From NCBI RefSeq assembly GCF_019973735.1, contig NZ_AP024463.1:372001-436000 (forward strand): a DNA stretch of 64,000 nt. Reading direction: 5' to 3'. Position 1 is the stretch's first letter. Each line of letters opens with the position of its first letter. Position numbers and translations under genes: made by a program. The notes below the pieces were generated by a model. It made no database searches. It was given only the letters and a program-made list of their open reading frames with translations, and was not told the origin of the DNA. Origin of the DNA: Arachnia rubra. GTDB taxonomy: Bacteria > Actinomycetota > Actinomycetes > Propionibacteriales > Propionibacteriaceae. Below are positions 36,166 to 45,069 of the stretch, piece by piece.

Positions 36166-37932
36166 ATGACGATCACCTGGGGCGATGTTCAGCGGTGGGA
36201 TCCGGAGAATCTCAACTCGGCTTCTCGTAAGCTGCGCGAACTGCGACAGGGGCTGATGGCTGAGGCCGACGATACCGATGGTGCCAAGAAGCGGATTCGT
36301 TCCACGGGGGCGGCGGTGAAGGCTATGAAGACTTCACTGGGATCTCTGAATGCAAATCTCGACCAGCTGGTGAACGACATTTCAGAGCTCATGATGGCCA
36401 CCGCCGCTGCCGCGGAGGGGGTCTGGGATGTGAAGACCAAGGTTGCCGAATGCACGTCGTTCGCAGCGGAACATACCTACCTGAAAATAGATGCAGAAGG
36501 GAGCGTTACCTATAGCATAGTTTCATCGGGTTCTTCAGCATTTGGGAAAGACCCGGCGGAAGCAAATCGTGTTGCGAGTGCAAATGCCAGTGAGGATTTT
36601 GACAGGTACCGTAAATCTGAAGAGCTCAAGGCGCTGATCAAGGCCGCTATCGACCGTGCCGGTGAGGTCGATGACGCCTATGACAAGCGGTTGAAGGCCG
36701 TAGGCGATGGCACCTACAGGTCCTCGGAGACTGCCTCCAGTCAATCCCAGGGGCTGCCGGACCTGCCGCAGAAAGGCTGGTCGGCCACCGAGGTGGCTGC
36801 TTGGTGGAATGCTCTCACCGATGATGAGCGTAAAAAGATCATTGAGAAGCACCCAGAGGCTATCGGCAACCTCGATGGCATCTCAATGGCAGCCCGCGAC
36901 CAGGCGAACCGCAGACTCATCGATGGTGAGCTGGAATCAGCGCAAAAGCATCGAGCTGAGGTTCAGAGGAAATACGATGATCAGCAGGCAAAAATCGATG
37001 AAGAATTTGAGAAACATAATGGGTATACTACATATAGTTCATTTTCTGTAAAAGAGGTCAATCCTTATGCGGATGAGTTGAAGCATGCTGACCAGAAGGT
37101 GAGGGATCTCCAGAAGATCCATGATCTCATAGGGCAGAAGGAGAACGGTGCTCCGAAGTATCACCTCCTCACATTGGATGCATCTGGTGAGAAGGACGTC
37201 AGGGCTGCCATTGCGACGGGCGATGTCGACAAGGCAGCCAATGTCGCCACGATGGTGCCGGGAGTCAGTACGACGGTCCGAAACGATATGGACAGCATGC
37301 TCGGTAACGCCGAAAAGCTGCGTACCCATGCCGGTGCCGATAGCACGGCCGCAGTGGCGTGGCTCGGCTATGACGCGCCTCCTGCTGCTCCGATTCTTGG
37401 CGATACTAGCGATCAAAATGGTTCTGTGGGTGACATTATAACGACGGGTAGGGCCGATGAGGGTGCTCGTTCTCTCAATGGGTTCCATGAGGGGATTCAG
37501 GCGTATCGGCAGTCGCAGGGAACTGACCCGCATCTGACCACCGTCGACCATTCCTATGGTTCTCTCACCGCTGGTACGGCTGCGTTGAGCACCAAGACTG
37601 GTGTGGTCGATGACATGGTGCTCTACGGCTCGCCGGGTGGCCGGGCCGACGATGTGCATGAATACAACGTTCCAGAAGGACACGTCTACGCCTCCGCCAA
37701 TAAAGGGGATTTTGTGGCTGGTCTGGGTCCTGATTCTTCCTTCGGTCATAACCCGGTTAAATTGCCTGGCGTCAAGAATATCTCTTCCGATGAGCGCGGA
37801 CATAGTGACTATTGGGACAATCCGGAATTCGTCGAGGATGTCTCCCAGATTACTGCTGGCGAGAATCCCGAGACTAATCGTCCCGACAACCAGGCGGCGG
37901 CAGCCGGGGCTAAGAAGACTGCTGCAGAGTGA
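36166..37932 (+). CDS. T7SS-associated alpha/beta hydrolase (DUF1023-like), copy 2
   Basis: 588 residues, paralogue of the protein at 17641. The first 105 residues (WGDVQRWDPENLNSASRKL) are nearly identical, as are the LPDLPQKGWSATEVAAWWNAL linker and the hydrolase core with nucleophile near Ser461 in TTVDHSYGSLTAGTAAL (the position before HSYGS is Asp here, Ala in copy 1). The region between, an insert of about 20 residues near 115-145 and a coiled-coil near 255-300, has diverged. Strong conservation of the export-like domain with variation elsewhere is a hallmark of polymorphic effectors. Substrate unknown. Confidence 0.8.
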   Translation: MTITWGDVQRWDPENLNSASRKLRELRQGLMAEADDTDGAKKRIRSTGAAVKAMKTSLGSLNANLDQLVNDISELMMATAAAAEGVWDVKTKVAECTSFAAEHTYLKIDAEGSVTYSIVSSGSSAFGKDPAEANRVASANASEDFDRYRKSEELKALIKAAIDRAGEVDDAYDKRLKAVGDGTYRSSETASSQSQGLPDLPQKGWSATEVAAWWNALTDDERKKIIEKHPEAIGNLDGISMAARDQANRRLIDGELESAQKHRAEVQRKYDDQQAKIDEEFEKHNGYTTYSSFSVKEVNPYADELKHADQKVRDLQKIHDLIGQKENGAPKYHLLTLDASGEKDVRAAIATGDVDKAANVATMVPGVSTTVRNDMDSMLGNAEKLRTHAGADSTAAVAWLGYDAPPAAPILGDTSDQNGSVGDIITTGRADEGARSLNGFHEGIQAYRQSQGTDPHLTTVDHSYGSLTAGTAALSTKTGVVDDMVLYGSPGGRADDVHEYNVPEGHVYASANKGDFVAGLGPDSSFGHNPVKLPGVKNISSDERGHSDYWDNPEFVEDVSQITAGENPETNRPDNQAAAAGAKKTAAE

Positions 37933-37981
37933 TTCCAGGCTGGTCCCGAGGACTTCTGCCTGGAACGTCACTACATTGATA

Positions 37982-38048
37982 ATCGCCCGGGAAGGCCTGC
38001 CACCAGGGGCAGTATCAGGACTGCCAGAGTGGCCGGCTCCCGGGCGAT
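37982..38048. terminator. Branched hairpin between convergent genes
   Basis: ATCGCCCGGGA (37982-37992) pairs with TCCCGGGCGAT (38038-38048); inside it GGCAGT (38008-38013) pairs with ACTGCC (38020-38025). A stable structure exactly between the 3' ends of the plus-strand hydrolase and the minus-strand PPE-like gene, probably a bidirectional terminator, although without long T-runs. Confidence 0.6.
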
Positions 38049-38069
38049 ATCACCTTGAGGCCGGTGCGA

Positions 38070-39440
38070 TTACCAGCTGTCGTTATCACCCGTCTCCATG
38101 GGGCGCAGCGAAGAGACATCACCTGCACCAAACAGTGAGGGATCGACGGGGGCAGCCGCAGCCTCGTCATCGATTCGGACCACCTGGTACCCCACCAGGT
38201 CACGGGATTTCTTGTCGCCCTTCTTTGAGTTCCTGGCACCCGCGGCACCGTATCCATAACCGCCAGCACCATAGCCAGCGGCGCCGTATCCATAGCCGCC
38301 GGCACCGTAGCCGTCAGACATGCCAGCCCCTCCAGGCCGCAAGGTGGAGCCGGCCATGCTGGAGTTGGCCACCCCAGCAGAGGACGAGCCTGCGACCCCT
38401 GTGGTTGGTAGGCCAGCGGTACTTCCGATCGCCTGGGTAGCCAAGCCGCCCGCTCCTCGGGCAGCCAGAGTGCCTACCCCAAGAATGCCCCCGATCACTC
38501 CACCGGCTTTCACGCCGGTTGCTGCTCCGCCAAGAGCTGGATGGGAGAAGTCGGCACGCCAGCGAGGATCGTCGGGGTTCGTGACGTCAGGGGGAAGGTA
38601 GCCCCCCACCGGGCCATCAGGGGTCATACGAGCGCCGATGGGGTACTTGAGCGCGTCCCGAGGCCACTGCGCATCCTTGAAGGACTGGCTGTGCAGCGGA
38701 TTGAGAGCCCTGCGCAGTATGCCGTCGGATCCAGAGCGGATCTTACTCGCTATATTCTTGGCCTTCTTGGCGACGATCGGTATAGCCCCGGCGGCTACAG
38801 CTGAGGCCAGTCCAGGAGCGCCCGCGTGGCCAGCGCCTGACGAGGGGGACGGCGACCCATTGTGGGAATAGGGGGAATTGGAACCGCCGCTTCCTCCAGC
38901 ACCGCCACCAGAGCCTCCGCTGTCACTGTCTTTGTCTCCTTTGGCGATATCGAGCGCAGCTGCTTTGTGGAGAGCCGCATTCATCTTCGTCAAAGCTGCA
39001 TTGGCTTGCTGCTCACGTTCTGCGTTTCTATTGTTTGCAACCCCAGTCAGGTATTCCTCCGTCGGCAATGTTATGCCAGCCCAGCTGACCGTTTCGTTGA
39101 AGGACTGCAGGGCTGACTCTGCGGGGGATAGCAGAGCTGGCGAAAGTGAGCCGAAGCTATTTTTGGCCTCGGCCATGGCCCGACAGGCTTCTTCGTGGTT
39201 GCTGCGTAGCGTCGTGAGGTTCTGCTCTTGAAGCTCAAAACCTGCGATATAACTACTGAGCTTTTCGCCTATAGCCGACTTTATCTGGCCGGTGATTCCG
39301 GGATTCTCCTTGACCTTGGCTACTAATTCTTTTGCCGTTTCAAGGTGCGATCGGAGCTTCTCGAGATCGCTTGCGCCGGAATCCTCGTGATTCAGGTGCG
39401 CTACTGCTTCTAGCCTCGCGTAGAAGGGACTGTCGGGCAT
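38070..39440 (-). CDS. PPE/EspB-like secreted protein with Gly/Tyr-rich C-terminus
   Basis: 456 residues. The first 180 are helical (ESX substrate-like, with QEQNLTTLRSNHEEACRAMAEA and SAESALQSFNE-type helices), then a Gly/Ser linker, a region with GGYLPPDVTNPDDPRWRADF, small hydrophobic Ala/Gly helices and a repeat section (GYGAGGYGYGAAGYGAGGYG) before a basic segment and an acidic end. No signal peptide. The helical N-terminus plus low-complexity tail is like EspB/PPE proteins secreted by ESX systems. A 122-residue helical partner gene lies immediately upstream on the same strand, as in PE/PPE and Esx pairs. Confidence 0.7.
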   Translation of the reverse strand: MPDSPFYARLEAVAHLNHEDSGASDLEKLRSHLETAKELVAKVKENPGITGQIKSAIGEKLSSYIAGFELQEQNLTTLRSNHEEACRAMAEAKNSFGSLSPALLSPAESALQSFNETVSWAGITLPTEEYLTGVANNRNAEREQQANAALTKMNAALHKAAALDIAKGDKDSDSGGSGGGAGGSGGSNSPYSHNGSPSPSSGAGHAGAPGLASAVAAGAIPIVAKKAKNIASKIRSGSDGILRRALNPLHSQSFKDAQWPRDALKYPIGARMTPDGPVGGYLPPDVTNPDDPRWRADFSHPALGGAATGVKAGGVIGGILGVGTLAARGAGGLATQAIGSTAGLPTTGVAGSSSAGVANSSMAGSTLRPGGAGMSDGYGAGGYGYGAAGYGAGGYGYGAAGARNSKKGDKKSRDLVGYQVVRIDDEAAAAPVDPSLFGAGDVSSLRPMETGDNDSW

Positions 39441-39516
39441 TGGTCAGTTTTCTTTCTCAGATCCGTTGGATGGGTTGGGATATGCTAGATCGCTATTAGA
39501 AGGGTTGGTCTGTGAA

Positions 39517-39885
39517 TTAAGATGATTCATCCGCTGGGGGTACGGCTGGCGTGGATGCGTCCAACTTTTTCTGCAGCGCGAGCTGGGCGGACACGATGTC
39601 GTCCTCATCGGCTTCCAATGAGTCGGCACTGGCTTTCAAGGCTTCGACGAATGCCCCGAGACGCTGGTTCAGTGCCGTGACCTCACCGTGTACGGCCTGC
39701 AGGTTCTTCTCATATTGCGCCTTATATGCCACGGCGCCTTCCTCCACGCCCCATCTGGTTTCGCTCTGGGAGGTGGCCATCGTATTGAGCCCTCCGGCGG
39801 CCTGGCTGGTCTCGGCGGTTGCTTCCTGGCTCACAACCCTCTGCGACTCCTGGGTTTGAGCGCGATCATATTCAAGATCGGACAT
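39517..39885 (-). CDS. Small WXG100-like helical protein
   Basis: 122 residues, no signal peptide. Two helices around ETRWGVEEGAVAYKAQYEKN, then a leucine-patterned helix (LGAFVEALKASADSLEADEDDI) and a disordered Pro-rich tail. It resembles WXG100 proteins but the turn is W-G-V. The PPE-like gene starts 76 bases downstream, so the two probably form a secreted pair. It is the last gene of the T7SS island before the insertion sequences. Confidence 0.65.
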   Translation of the reverse strand: MSDLEYDRAQTQESQRVVSQEATAETSQAAGGLNTMATSQSETRWGVEEGAVAYKAQYEKNLQAVHGEVTALNQRLGAFVEALKASADSLEADEDDIVSAQLALQKKLDASTPAVPPADESS

Positions 39886-40279
39886 CGAGTGCTCCTGCTG
39901 GGGTGAAACGGGTCATGGACCATGATAGAGGCTGGTGGTGTCGCTGCCGAGGTCCTTCGGCCCTCTGGCCTGTACGGCGGGGCTTACGGCGCGCTCTGCT
40001 AGCCGGGGTTGGGGCCTGCGACGCTGTATGGGTTGATCGCCCCAGGGTCTGGTGTGCCGTTAGCCGGGATCAATCACCGGGCCTTCCTGTCTCGCCCTGC
40101 CCGCGTCGGCGCCTGCGTTGGGGGCAGCCTGCTTTCTTGGAGGGCGGAGGACTGGGCAGTGGTCTGCTGAGCGCACACCTGGTCGTGGTGCACATCAGCT
40201 CTTCACCTCTGCTGCATAAGGTGGGGCAGGGTCGCGGGGATTTGGTCGGGCTGGGTGCTACTGCGGTGATCTGAGGCAG
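39886..40279. other. Gap between T7SS island and insertion sequences
   Basis: About 395 bases. The first part should contain the promoter for the two minus-strand genes. A 151-codon plus-strand open frame crosses the gap but overlaps the helical gene and has no family resemblance. I see no reliable gene here. Confidence 0.4.
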
Positions 40280-40280
40280 T

Positions 40281-41180
40281 GAGGCTTAGTCAGAATGTGT
40301 TTCTGTAGAATTCGAGTGCGGCTACTGTGGTGATTGTTTCTGGGAATGTTGTGAAGGGTCTGCGGTAGTCGGTGTGGAGAATTCTCCAGGTTTTGAGGTT
40401 GGCGATGACTCGTTCGATCATGTAGCGTATCGCGTTTACTGACTTGTTGAACCTTTTTTCTTCTTCTGTGTGTTGTTGTTTCGGTTGGGTTCGGATGGGG
40501 GTGATCATGCCGAGTCCGATGTATCCTTTGTCGCCGATGAGTTGCCCGGTGGTGATGTGGTCGAGTAGGCCGGTTTCTTTGAGTGCGTGTGCGTCATGGG
40601 TGCGGCCGGGCATCGGGTCGGAGATGAAGGCGAGCCGTCCTGTCAGGTCGCATGCAACCTGGACGTTGACGCCGGTGGTTTTGTGTTTGCCGGAGTACAG
40701 TTCTGGCATGGTGCGCCATGACCAGGTCGGCAGTAGGGTGCCATCGACGATGAGTGGTTCGCTGACATCGAGGTCGTCGACCGTGGGGGTGCAGTCCTGC
40801 AGGGCCTGTCCCAGGATGGGCATCCAGGATGCGATGGTTCGAGAGATCGTTTTCTGGGAGACGTGGAACTGGTCGGCAATCGATGCTTGTGTGCGGTTGG
40901 ATCGCAGATAGATCAAGGCCACAACAACACACTTGTACAGTCCTAGTGTGGGTTTCCGTCCTGCTCGGGAGGCTGGTGCCTCGCGGAGGTCATGGATGCG
41001 TGCGACAAGGTCGGTGATCTGTTCGCTGCTAAGACCTGTGCTAGAGTACATGGGAAGGCTCAACTTTCGATTGACTGTGTTGGTACTATCAATTATTCAG
41101 GAAGTTGAGCCTTCCTCGCGCATACCGACACGCACAACACGTCAATTAACTATTGCAGCCACCGATTCTGACTAAGCCTC
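40281..41180. mobile_element. IS5-family insertion sequence, complete
   Basis: About 900 bp bounded by perfect 16-bp inverted repeats GAGGCTTAGTCAGAAT (40281-40296) and its complement (41165-41180); they could be one base longer. AGT directly precedes and follows the element, a likely 3-bp target duplication. One transposase gene fills it, with its stop codon inside the left repeat. All parts look intact, so it may be active. Confidence 0.88.
40290..41063 (-). CDS. IS5-family transposase
   Basis: 257 residues from TTG 41063 (ATG 41051 is an alternative giving 253). An N-terminal helix-turn-helix (RTQASIADQFHVSQKTISRT) is followed by a DDE_4 domain: first Asp in PLIVDGTLLPT, second in LIGDKGYIGLG, Glu in YMIERVIANLKTW. 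This is the IS5 (IS427-like) type with a single gene and no frameshift. The frame is intact. Confidence 0.9.
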   Translation of the reverse strand: MSLPMYSSTGLSSEQITDLVARIHDLREAPASRAGRKPTLGLYKCVVVALIYLRSNRTQASIADQFHVSQKTISRTIASWMPILGQALQDCTPTVDDLDVSEPLIVDGTLLPTWSWRTMPELYSGKHKTTGVNVQVACDLTGRLAFISDPMPGRTHDAHALKETGLLDHITTGQLIGDKGYIGLGMITPIRTQPKQQHTEEEKRFNKSVNAIRYMIERVIANLKTWRILHTDYRRPFTTFPETITTVAALEFYRNTF

Positions 41181-42038
41181 AGTAGCAAATGATGTGTTTT
41201 TGAATATGAAAATAGTATCGGGAGTGTATTTTCAATAATCAAAAGTCGTTATTCCCTGAAATTGGCGTGGAGGTGCAGCTATTTCCTCTTTGGAAGGATA
41301 TAGTCTAAGGTGACATCTATATGAGGGCGTTATTCATGTGGGTTATTTGGGTTTCTGAAGTGACCCTTTTTGTAGGGCATCGACTGCTCCATGGGAGAAT
41401 AGGTGTTGCAAACTATCCGTATCTCTCGAAGAAGCAGCCGATGCGTTATCAGTCTACTACAGGTCTTCCCGCTCATGTGATCTATGAGATCGTGACCCGT
41501 GTCCATGACGTCGCCCAGGGTCGGGGACTCGACTTTAGCCGCCACAAGATTAAACTCTACCGGCAGGTGGTGATCTCTTTGATGCTCTTGCGTCAGAACA
41601 TATCCCAGATGGTGATCGCTGACATGTTCGGGGTGTCCCAGTCCACGATCTGCAGGATCTGGCGCAGGATCACCGAGATCCTGGAGACGGTGCTGGTGTT
41701 CACCAGTGGCGGAGTGGAGGAGGCGATCGCTCAGGGACAGCTCCTGCTGGTCGACGGCACCTACGTTCCGACCGGGAACCGCCCAGCAAGCGGGCAGGGC
41801 GCTGCGAACTACTCCGGGAAACGTAAAGTCCAATGTGTGAACATCCAGATCGCGGCCACCTGCCGGGGCGACCTCGTGGCGGTGTCCGAGCCGTTCCCAG
41901 GAGCTCGTCATGATGCCAGGGTGATCCAGGAGTGTGGGTGGAGTGACCTTTTTTCTGAGACAGAGGCCACATGGGTTGCTGACAGTGCTTACACTGGAGT
42001 GCTATGGGTTTTGTGGACACTGTTGAAAAATGGGATTT

Positions 42039-42912
42039 CTAGGCTGCTTTCTGGTGTTGGCTCCATTCTTGGTGGACGTGGTTGGGGGTTCGGTACCCTA
42101 ACGCCGAGTGAAGTCGTTTCTGATTGTAGCAGTTGCTCGATCCAGGCTGTCACATCCTTTATAGCATGTTTCCGTGTTGGGTAGATCTTCCGGTTCACTA
42201 CCTCCTTCTTGCAGGTGGCATTAAATGATTCCGCTGCGGCATTGTCGTAACACGACCCAGTTCTACCTACCGAGGCGCGGATGCCATATGTGTTCATGAT
42301 TTCCGCGTAATCAGCTGAGGTGTATTGCGAACCACGATCCGAATGGAAGACAGTCTCGCCCACGATAGGGGGTTGATTTCTGACTGCCATGTGTAAAGCC
42401 TCGGCAACAAGCCGGGTGCGCATATTCCCGGCGATCGCGTAACCGATGATCTTTTTCGAGTAGCAATCCATGACGGTTGCTAGATAAGTGAATCCTTCCC
42501 AGGTGGGGATGTAGGTGATATCGCCTACCCATTTCTGCCCTGGTTTGTTGGCGGTAAAATTCCTTTTCACCAGATCCGGGCGGTGGTGAAGATCCTGGGC
42601 CGGGATGGTGGTACGGACCCGTTTCCGGGGCTGACAGGCAACCAAGCCAGCCCGGTGCATGAGCTGGCGCACCAGATCTAGGCTCGCGTGGACGCCCCGT
42701 TCAACCAGAGCTGCGTGGATACGCCGATACCCGTACGTTTGGTCAGACTCGTGGAAGAAATGCGTAATCAAAATAGTGAGTTCTTCCCGGCGTTTCTGCG
42801 TCTCGGATAAACCCTGATTCCGCCACCTGTAATAGCCAGAACGAGACACTCTGGCCCAGCGGCACATCAGATACACAGGATAGCTGCCTTCCTCGCGGAG
42901 GTATATAAACAT
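42039..42912 (-). pseudogene. IS3-family OrfB transposase, frameshifted near its end
   Basis: An rve/DDE integrase domain: YGYRRIHAALVERGV, WVGDITYIPTWEGFTYLAT (first Asp), VFHSDRGSQYTS (second Asp), SVGRTGSCYDNAAAESFNATCK (Glu), all present. After IEQLL, at about 42132-42140, the frame is shifted; the neighbouring frame gives the family ending YNQKRLHSALGYRTPNHV and stops at 42039. As read, translation continues past the element's left end to 41989. One extra base explains it. Confidence 0.8.
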
Positions 42913-42915
42913 ATT

Positions 42916-43212
42916 TCGCTGCTACCGGGATTCCTGCGCGAAGAAGGCCGCCGCTTTATCTCAAAAACTCGATCTCCATCTTCGCTTCACCCAGCCTCGG
43001 CCTGCAAGCGCTTGTTCTCCGCCACCTGATCCGACGAGGCTTCTACCATACCTGAATCGGGATGCTGCTTCCGCCATATCCTCACCCAGTTACCCACAGT
43101 TCGCCGGCTCCAGATTGTAGGACTTCGCCACTTCCGCTATCGGCCGAGACCCCTCAAGAACCTCCGCAACGATTTGTTCTTTAAACTCTTTACTAAATTT
43201 CGAAGCCGGCAT
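42916..43212 (-). pseudogene. IS3-family OrfA, multiply frameshifted
   Basis: Starts MPASKFSKEFKEQIVAEVLE at 43212, the helix-turn-helix protein of IS3 elements, but stops after VAKSYNLEPANCG. The remaining sequence, VGNWVRIWRKQHPDSG then ENKRLQAEAG, EAKMEIEFLR and KAAAFFAQ, is spread over other frames, requiring at least three shifts. Clearly inactive. Confidence 0.75.
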
Positions 43213-43556
43213 AGTACAGATTTTACCTCACATGTTCGAATAAACTCAGGTTTTTCACCACTGTCCACGAAACGCCGGGCACTCCACACCGCGACCACCG
43301 CGATAACTCCGGTCAAGAAATCCCCCAATCAACCCCGAAGTGGCTGGGAGAAAAGATTCAACAAAACAATCGCCAGTCTCCGCGCCGGAATCGAGCACTG
43401 CATCGCTCACCTGAAGAACTGGAAGATCCTCGCCAAAGGCTACCATGGACGCCTCGAAGAACTCCCCGCCATCATCCGCATCGTCACCCAACTCGAACTA
43501 CTACGAACCCGATAACAAAAACCCACATGAATAACGCCCTGAGAGGGGTGGTATCC

Positions 43557-44697
43557 ATGTCCGTATTGAAATCTAAAGCGACTTCGTTGAAGGTCTCCAG
43601 GCGGTCTCTCCTCGCGGGGGCTGCGGCAGTGCCCCTGCTGGCTTTCGGCGCCGCGGAGACAGCACATGCCTTTGGCGCTTCCCATGGTCTCACGCCGATT
43701 GACGGGTCACCGTGGCAGCGCCCAGAGCTCCGATCGATCGACTTCCGGTTCAAGACCGAAGATGTCGAGATTTTCGATCCGTCGGTGCGGGTCACCCTGC
43801 TGGAGAGCTACGATTCCTCCCCGGACCGCCGGTACCCCCGTCCTGTTGCTGCTGCATGGGGGCATGGGAGACTTCTTGGACTAGAGCGACAAGGGAAACG
43901 TCATCGAGGCGACCAAAGGCCAGGACGTGATTGTCGTCATGCCTGATGGCGGGGTGGGCTCCTTCTTCATGGACATACATGCCGACTATAAGCCTTACAA
44001 GGCTGCTTGGGAGACCTTCATCATGAAACACGTGATGCCCTACGTCCATGAGAACTTCCGCACTGACTCAACCCGGATGGCAATCGCAGGTGCCTCCATC
44101 GGCGGGTGGGGGGCGCTGAGTCTTGGTAGGCGTTACCTTGGCCTTTTCAGATCGATCAGCTCCTACTCCGGTCCTGCTGGTTTCCATGATAGTAAGGTTA
44201 GTCCCGATGCGTTCGCTGTCGGCTCCCTGATCTACATAGCCCCTTTGGCTGACTCCGTCAAGAATCGAGATAAGGTGAATGTTCCGGGGGCCATCTTCGG
44301 ATCTTACCCAACTGAGAAACTCACGGAAATGTATGACCCCATTTATAATTCTTCCGTGTATCGCGAAAGGCGTCTATTTTTCCGCTGTGGAAGCGGAAGT
44401 CTGCTCGACGTCTTCGCGCCGGTGTCTGAGGAAAGAGATCGGCTTGTCAGCAAAGTAGAAAGACTGCGGAGCCCTCGGGGTTATGGTGGCTACGGAAACG
44501 GAAATGGTGGCCAAATCGTCAAGCGTCTTCAAGAATCCCCAGTGCATGCGACAAACGACATGCTTGCCGCCAAGCTGATCAGCCAAGATATAAAACACGA
44601 CTACAAGCTCCTTCCCGACCGCGCCAACGGCTGGGATCTGTGGAAAGAGTGCTTCGCTGAGGACCTGCCCGGGATCATGCAGTCGCTGAACTCCTGA
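43557..44697 (+). pseudogene. Tat-exported esterase (antigen-85/esterase-D fold), broken copy
   Basis: Starts MSVLKSKATSLKVSRRSLLA at ATG 43557 with the same Tat signal as the intact gene at 45070. At 43833-43837 it has five C's where the intact copy has four, shifting the frame after DRRYP; and restoring that frame meets TAG at 43882 where the intact copy has a Trp codon (LDW). The rest from 43927 is open, with nucleophile motif IAGASIGGWGAL and the same C-terminus (DLWKECFAEDLPGIMQSLNS). Two independent lesions argue for a true pseudogene. An IS5 element ends 17 bases upstream and may have cut off its promoter. Confidence 0.85.
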
Positions 44698-45069
44698 CCA
44701 AGTGAGCAGCATGCAGGTTGAAGGGCTGGGCAGTGCTTACCCCGCACAGCGTTTGGGCATCAGCCTGGAGTCGGTGGCGTTGACCGCCCTGGCCTCAGGT
44801 GATGCCTGCTGGGGAGGGTGAGCCTGCCCGGCTCATCTGGCCTTCCGGGGCCTGGCGTGATAAAAGGCGACTTATTTTCCAAGTTCAACGTAATTTAAAA
44901 ACGTCGTATATTTGTCGCAATTTCAATAATCAAATTAAAAATTAATTTCTGGGGTTGATATTTGAGTGGGTGAGTTTTTAAGGTATTGCCTACCTTTCGT
45001 CTACGGCGTCGCCGATTCTTTTCTGAGGGGCTGGCGTCAGGATGTCGTTATCAGTAAGGAGTGAGTTTC
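44698..45069. other. AT-rich intergenic region between the two esterase genes
   Basis: 372 bases. The part from about 44880 to 44990 is markedly AT-rich compared with its surroundings. Near its end TTGATA (44955-44960) and TAAGGT (44979-44984), 18 bases apart, form a plausible promoter for the intact esterase, and an interrupted palindrome overlaps the -10 (separate entry). No coding signal. Confidence 0.45.
44979..44997 (+). promoter_or_regulatory. Palindrome resembling a DtxR/IdeR iron box
   Basis: AAGGTA (44980-44985), TTGCC, TACCTT (44991-44996): a perfect 6-bp inverted repeat whose AGGT and ACCT cores have the 7-base separation of the DtxR/IdeR consensus. The inner bases match the consensus only partly. 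It overlaps the proposed -10 element, as expected for a repressor site. Confidence 0.4.

Larger units (their letters stand above)
41995..43286. mobile_element. IS3-family element inside the IS5 element (decayed)
   Basis: About 1,292 bp with imperfect inverted repeats starting TGGAGTGC at both ends (41995-42002 and 43279-43286) and continuing GTGGACA-TG-TGAAAAA inwards. CAC is duplicated on both sides (41992-41994, 43287-43289), the 3-bp duplication typical of IS3. It has orfA and orfB on the minus strand, both carrying frameshifts, so this copy is probably unable to move on its own. Confidence 0.85.
41441..43515 (+). pseudogene. IS5-family transposase split by IS insertion
   Basis: The coding frame runs from ATG 41441 (MRYQSTTGLPAHVIYEIVTR) to ADSAYT at 41994 and resumes at 43290 (ATTAITPVKKSPNQ) to the stop at 43515. 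Joining 41441-41994 to 43290-43515 gives 780 bases, 259 residues, in frame throughout. It has the helix-turn-helix SQMVIADMFGVSQSTICRI, Asp in LLVDGTYVPT, Asp in VADSAYT and Glu in GIEHCIAHLKNW. It is therefore intact apart from the insertion. Related to, but not the same as, the transposase at 40290. Confidence 0.88.
41325..43539. mobile_element. Second IS5-family element, interrupted by an IS3-family element
   Basis: Perfect 20-bp inverted repeats at 41325-41344 and 43520-43539 (GGGCGTTATTCATGTGGGTT at the left) flanked by TGA on both sides (41322-41324 and 43540-43542), a 3-bp TNA duplication usual for this group. The native element would be about 920 bp; 1,295 bp of it is an inserted IS3-family element with its duplicated target bases. 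Its right end lies 17 bases before the first esterase gene. Confidence 0.88.

Noticed and set aside
39819..40274. 151-codon plus-strand frame before the first IS
   Set aside because: Overlaps the start of a minus-strand helical gene and shows no domain or codon pattern.
41989..42912. IS3 OrfB read as an intact 307-residue transposase
   Set aside because: Its last 45 residues are not transposase-like and run beyond the IS end; the neighbouring frame carries the family C-terminus, so the gene is frameshifted.
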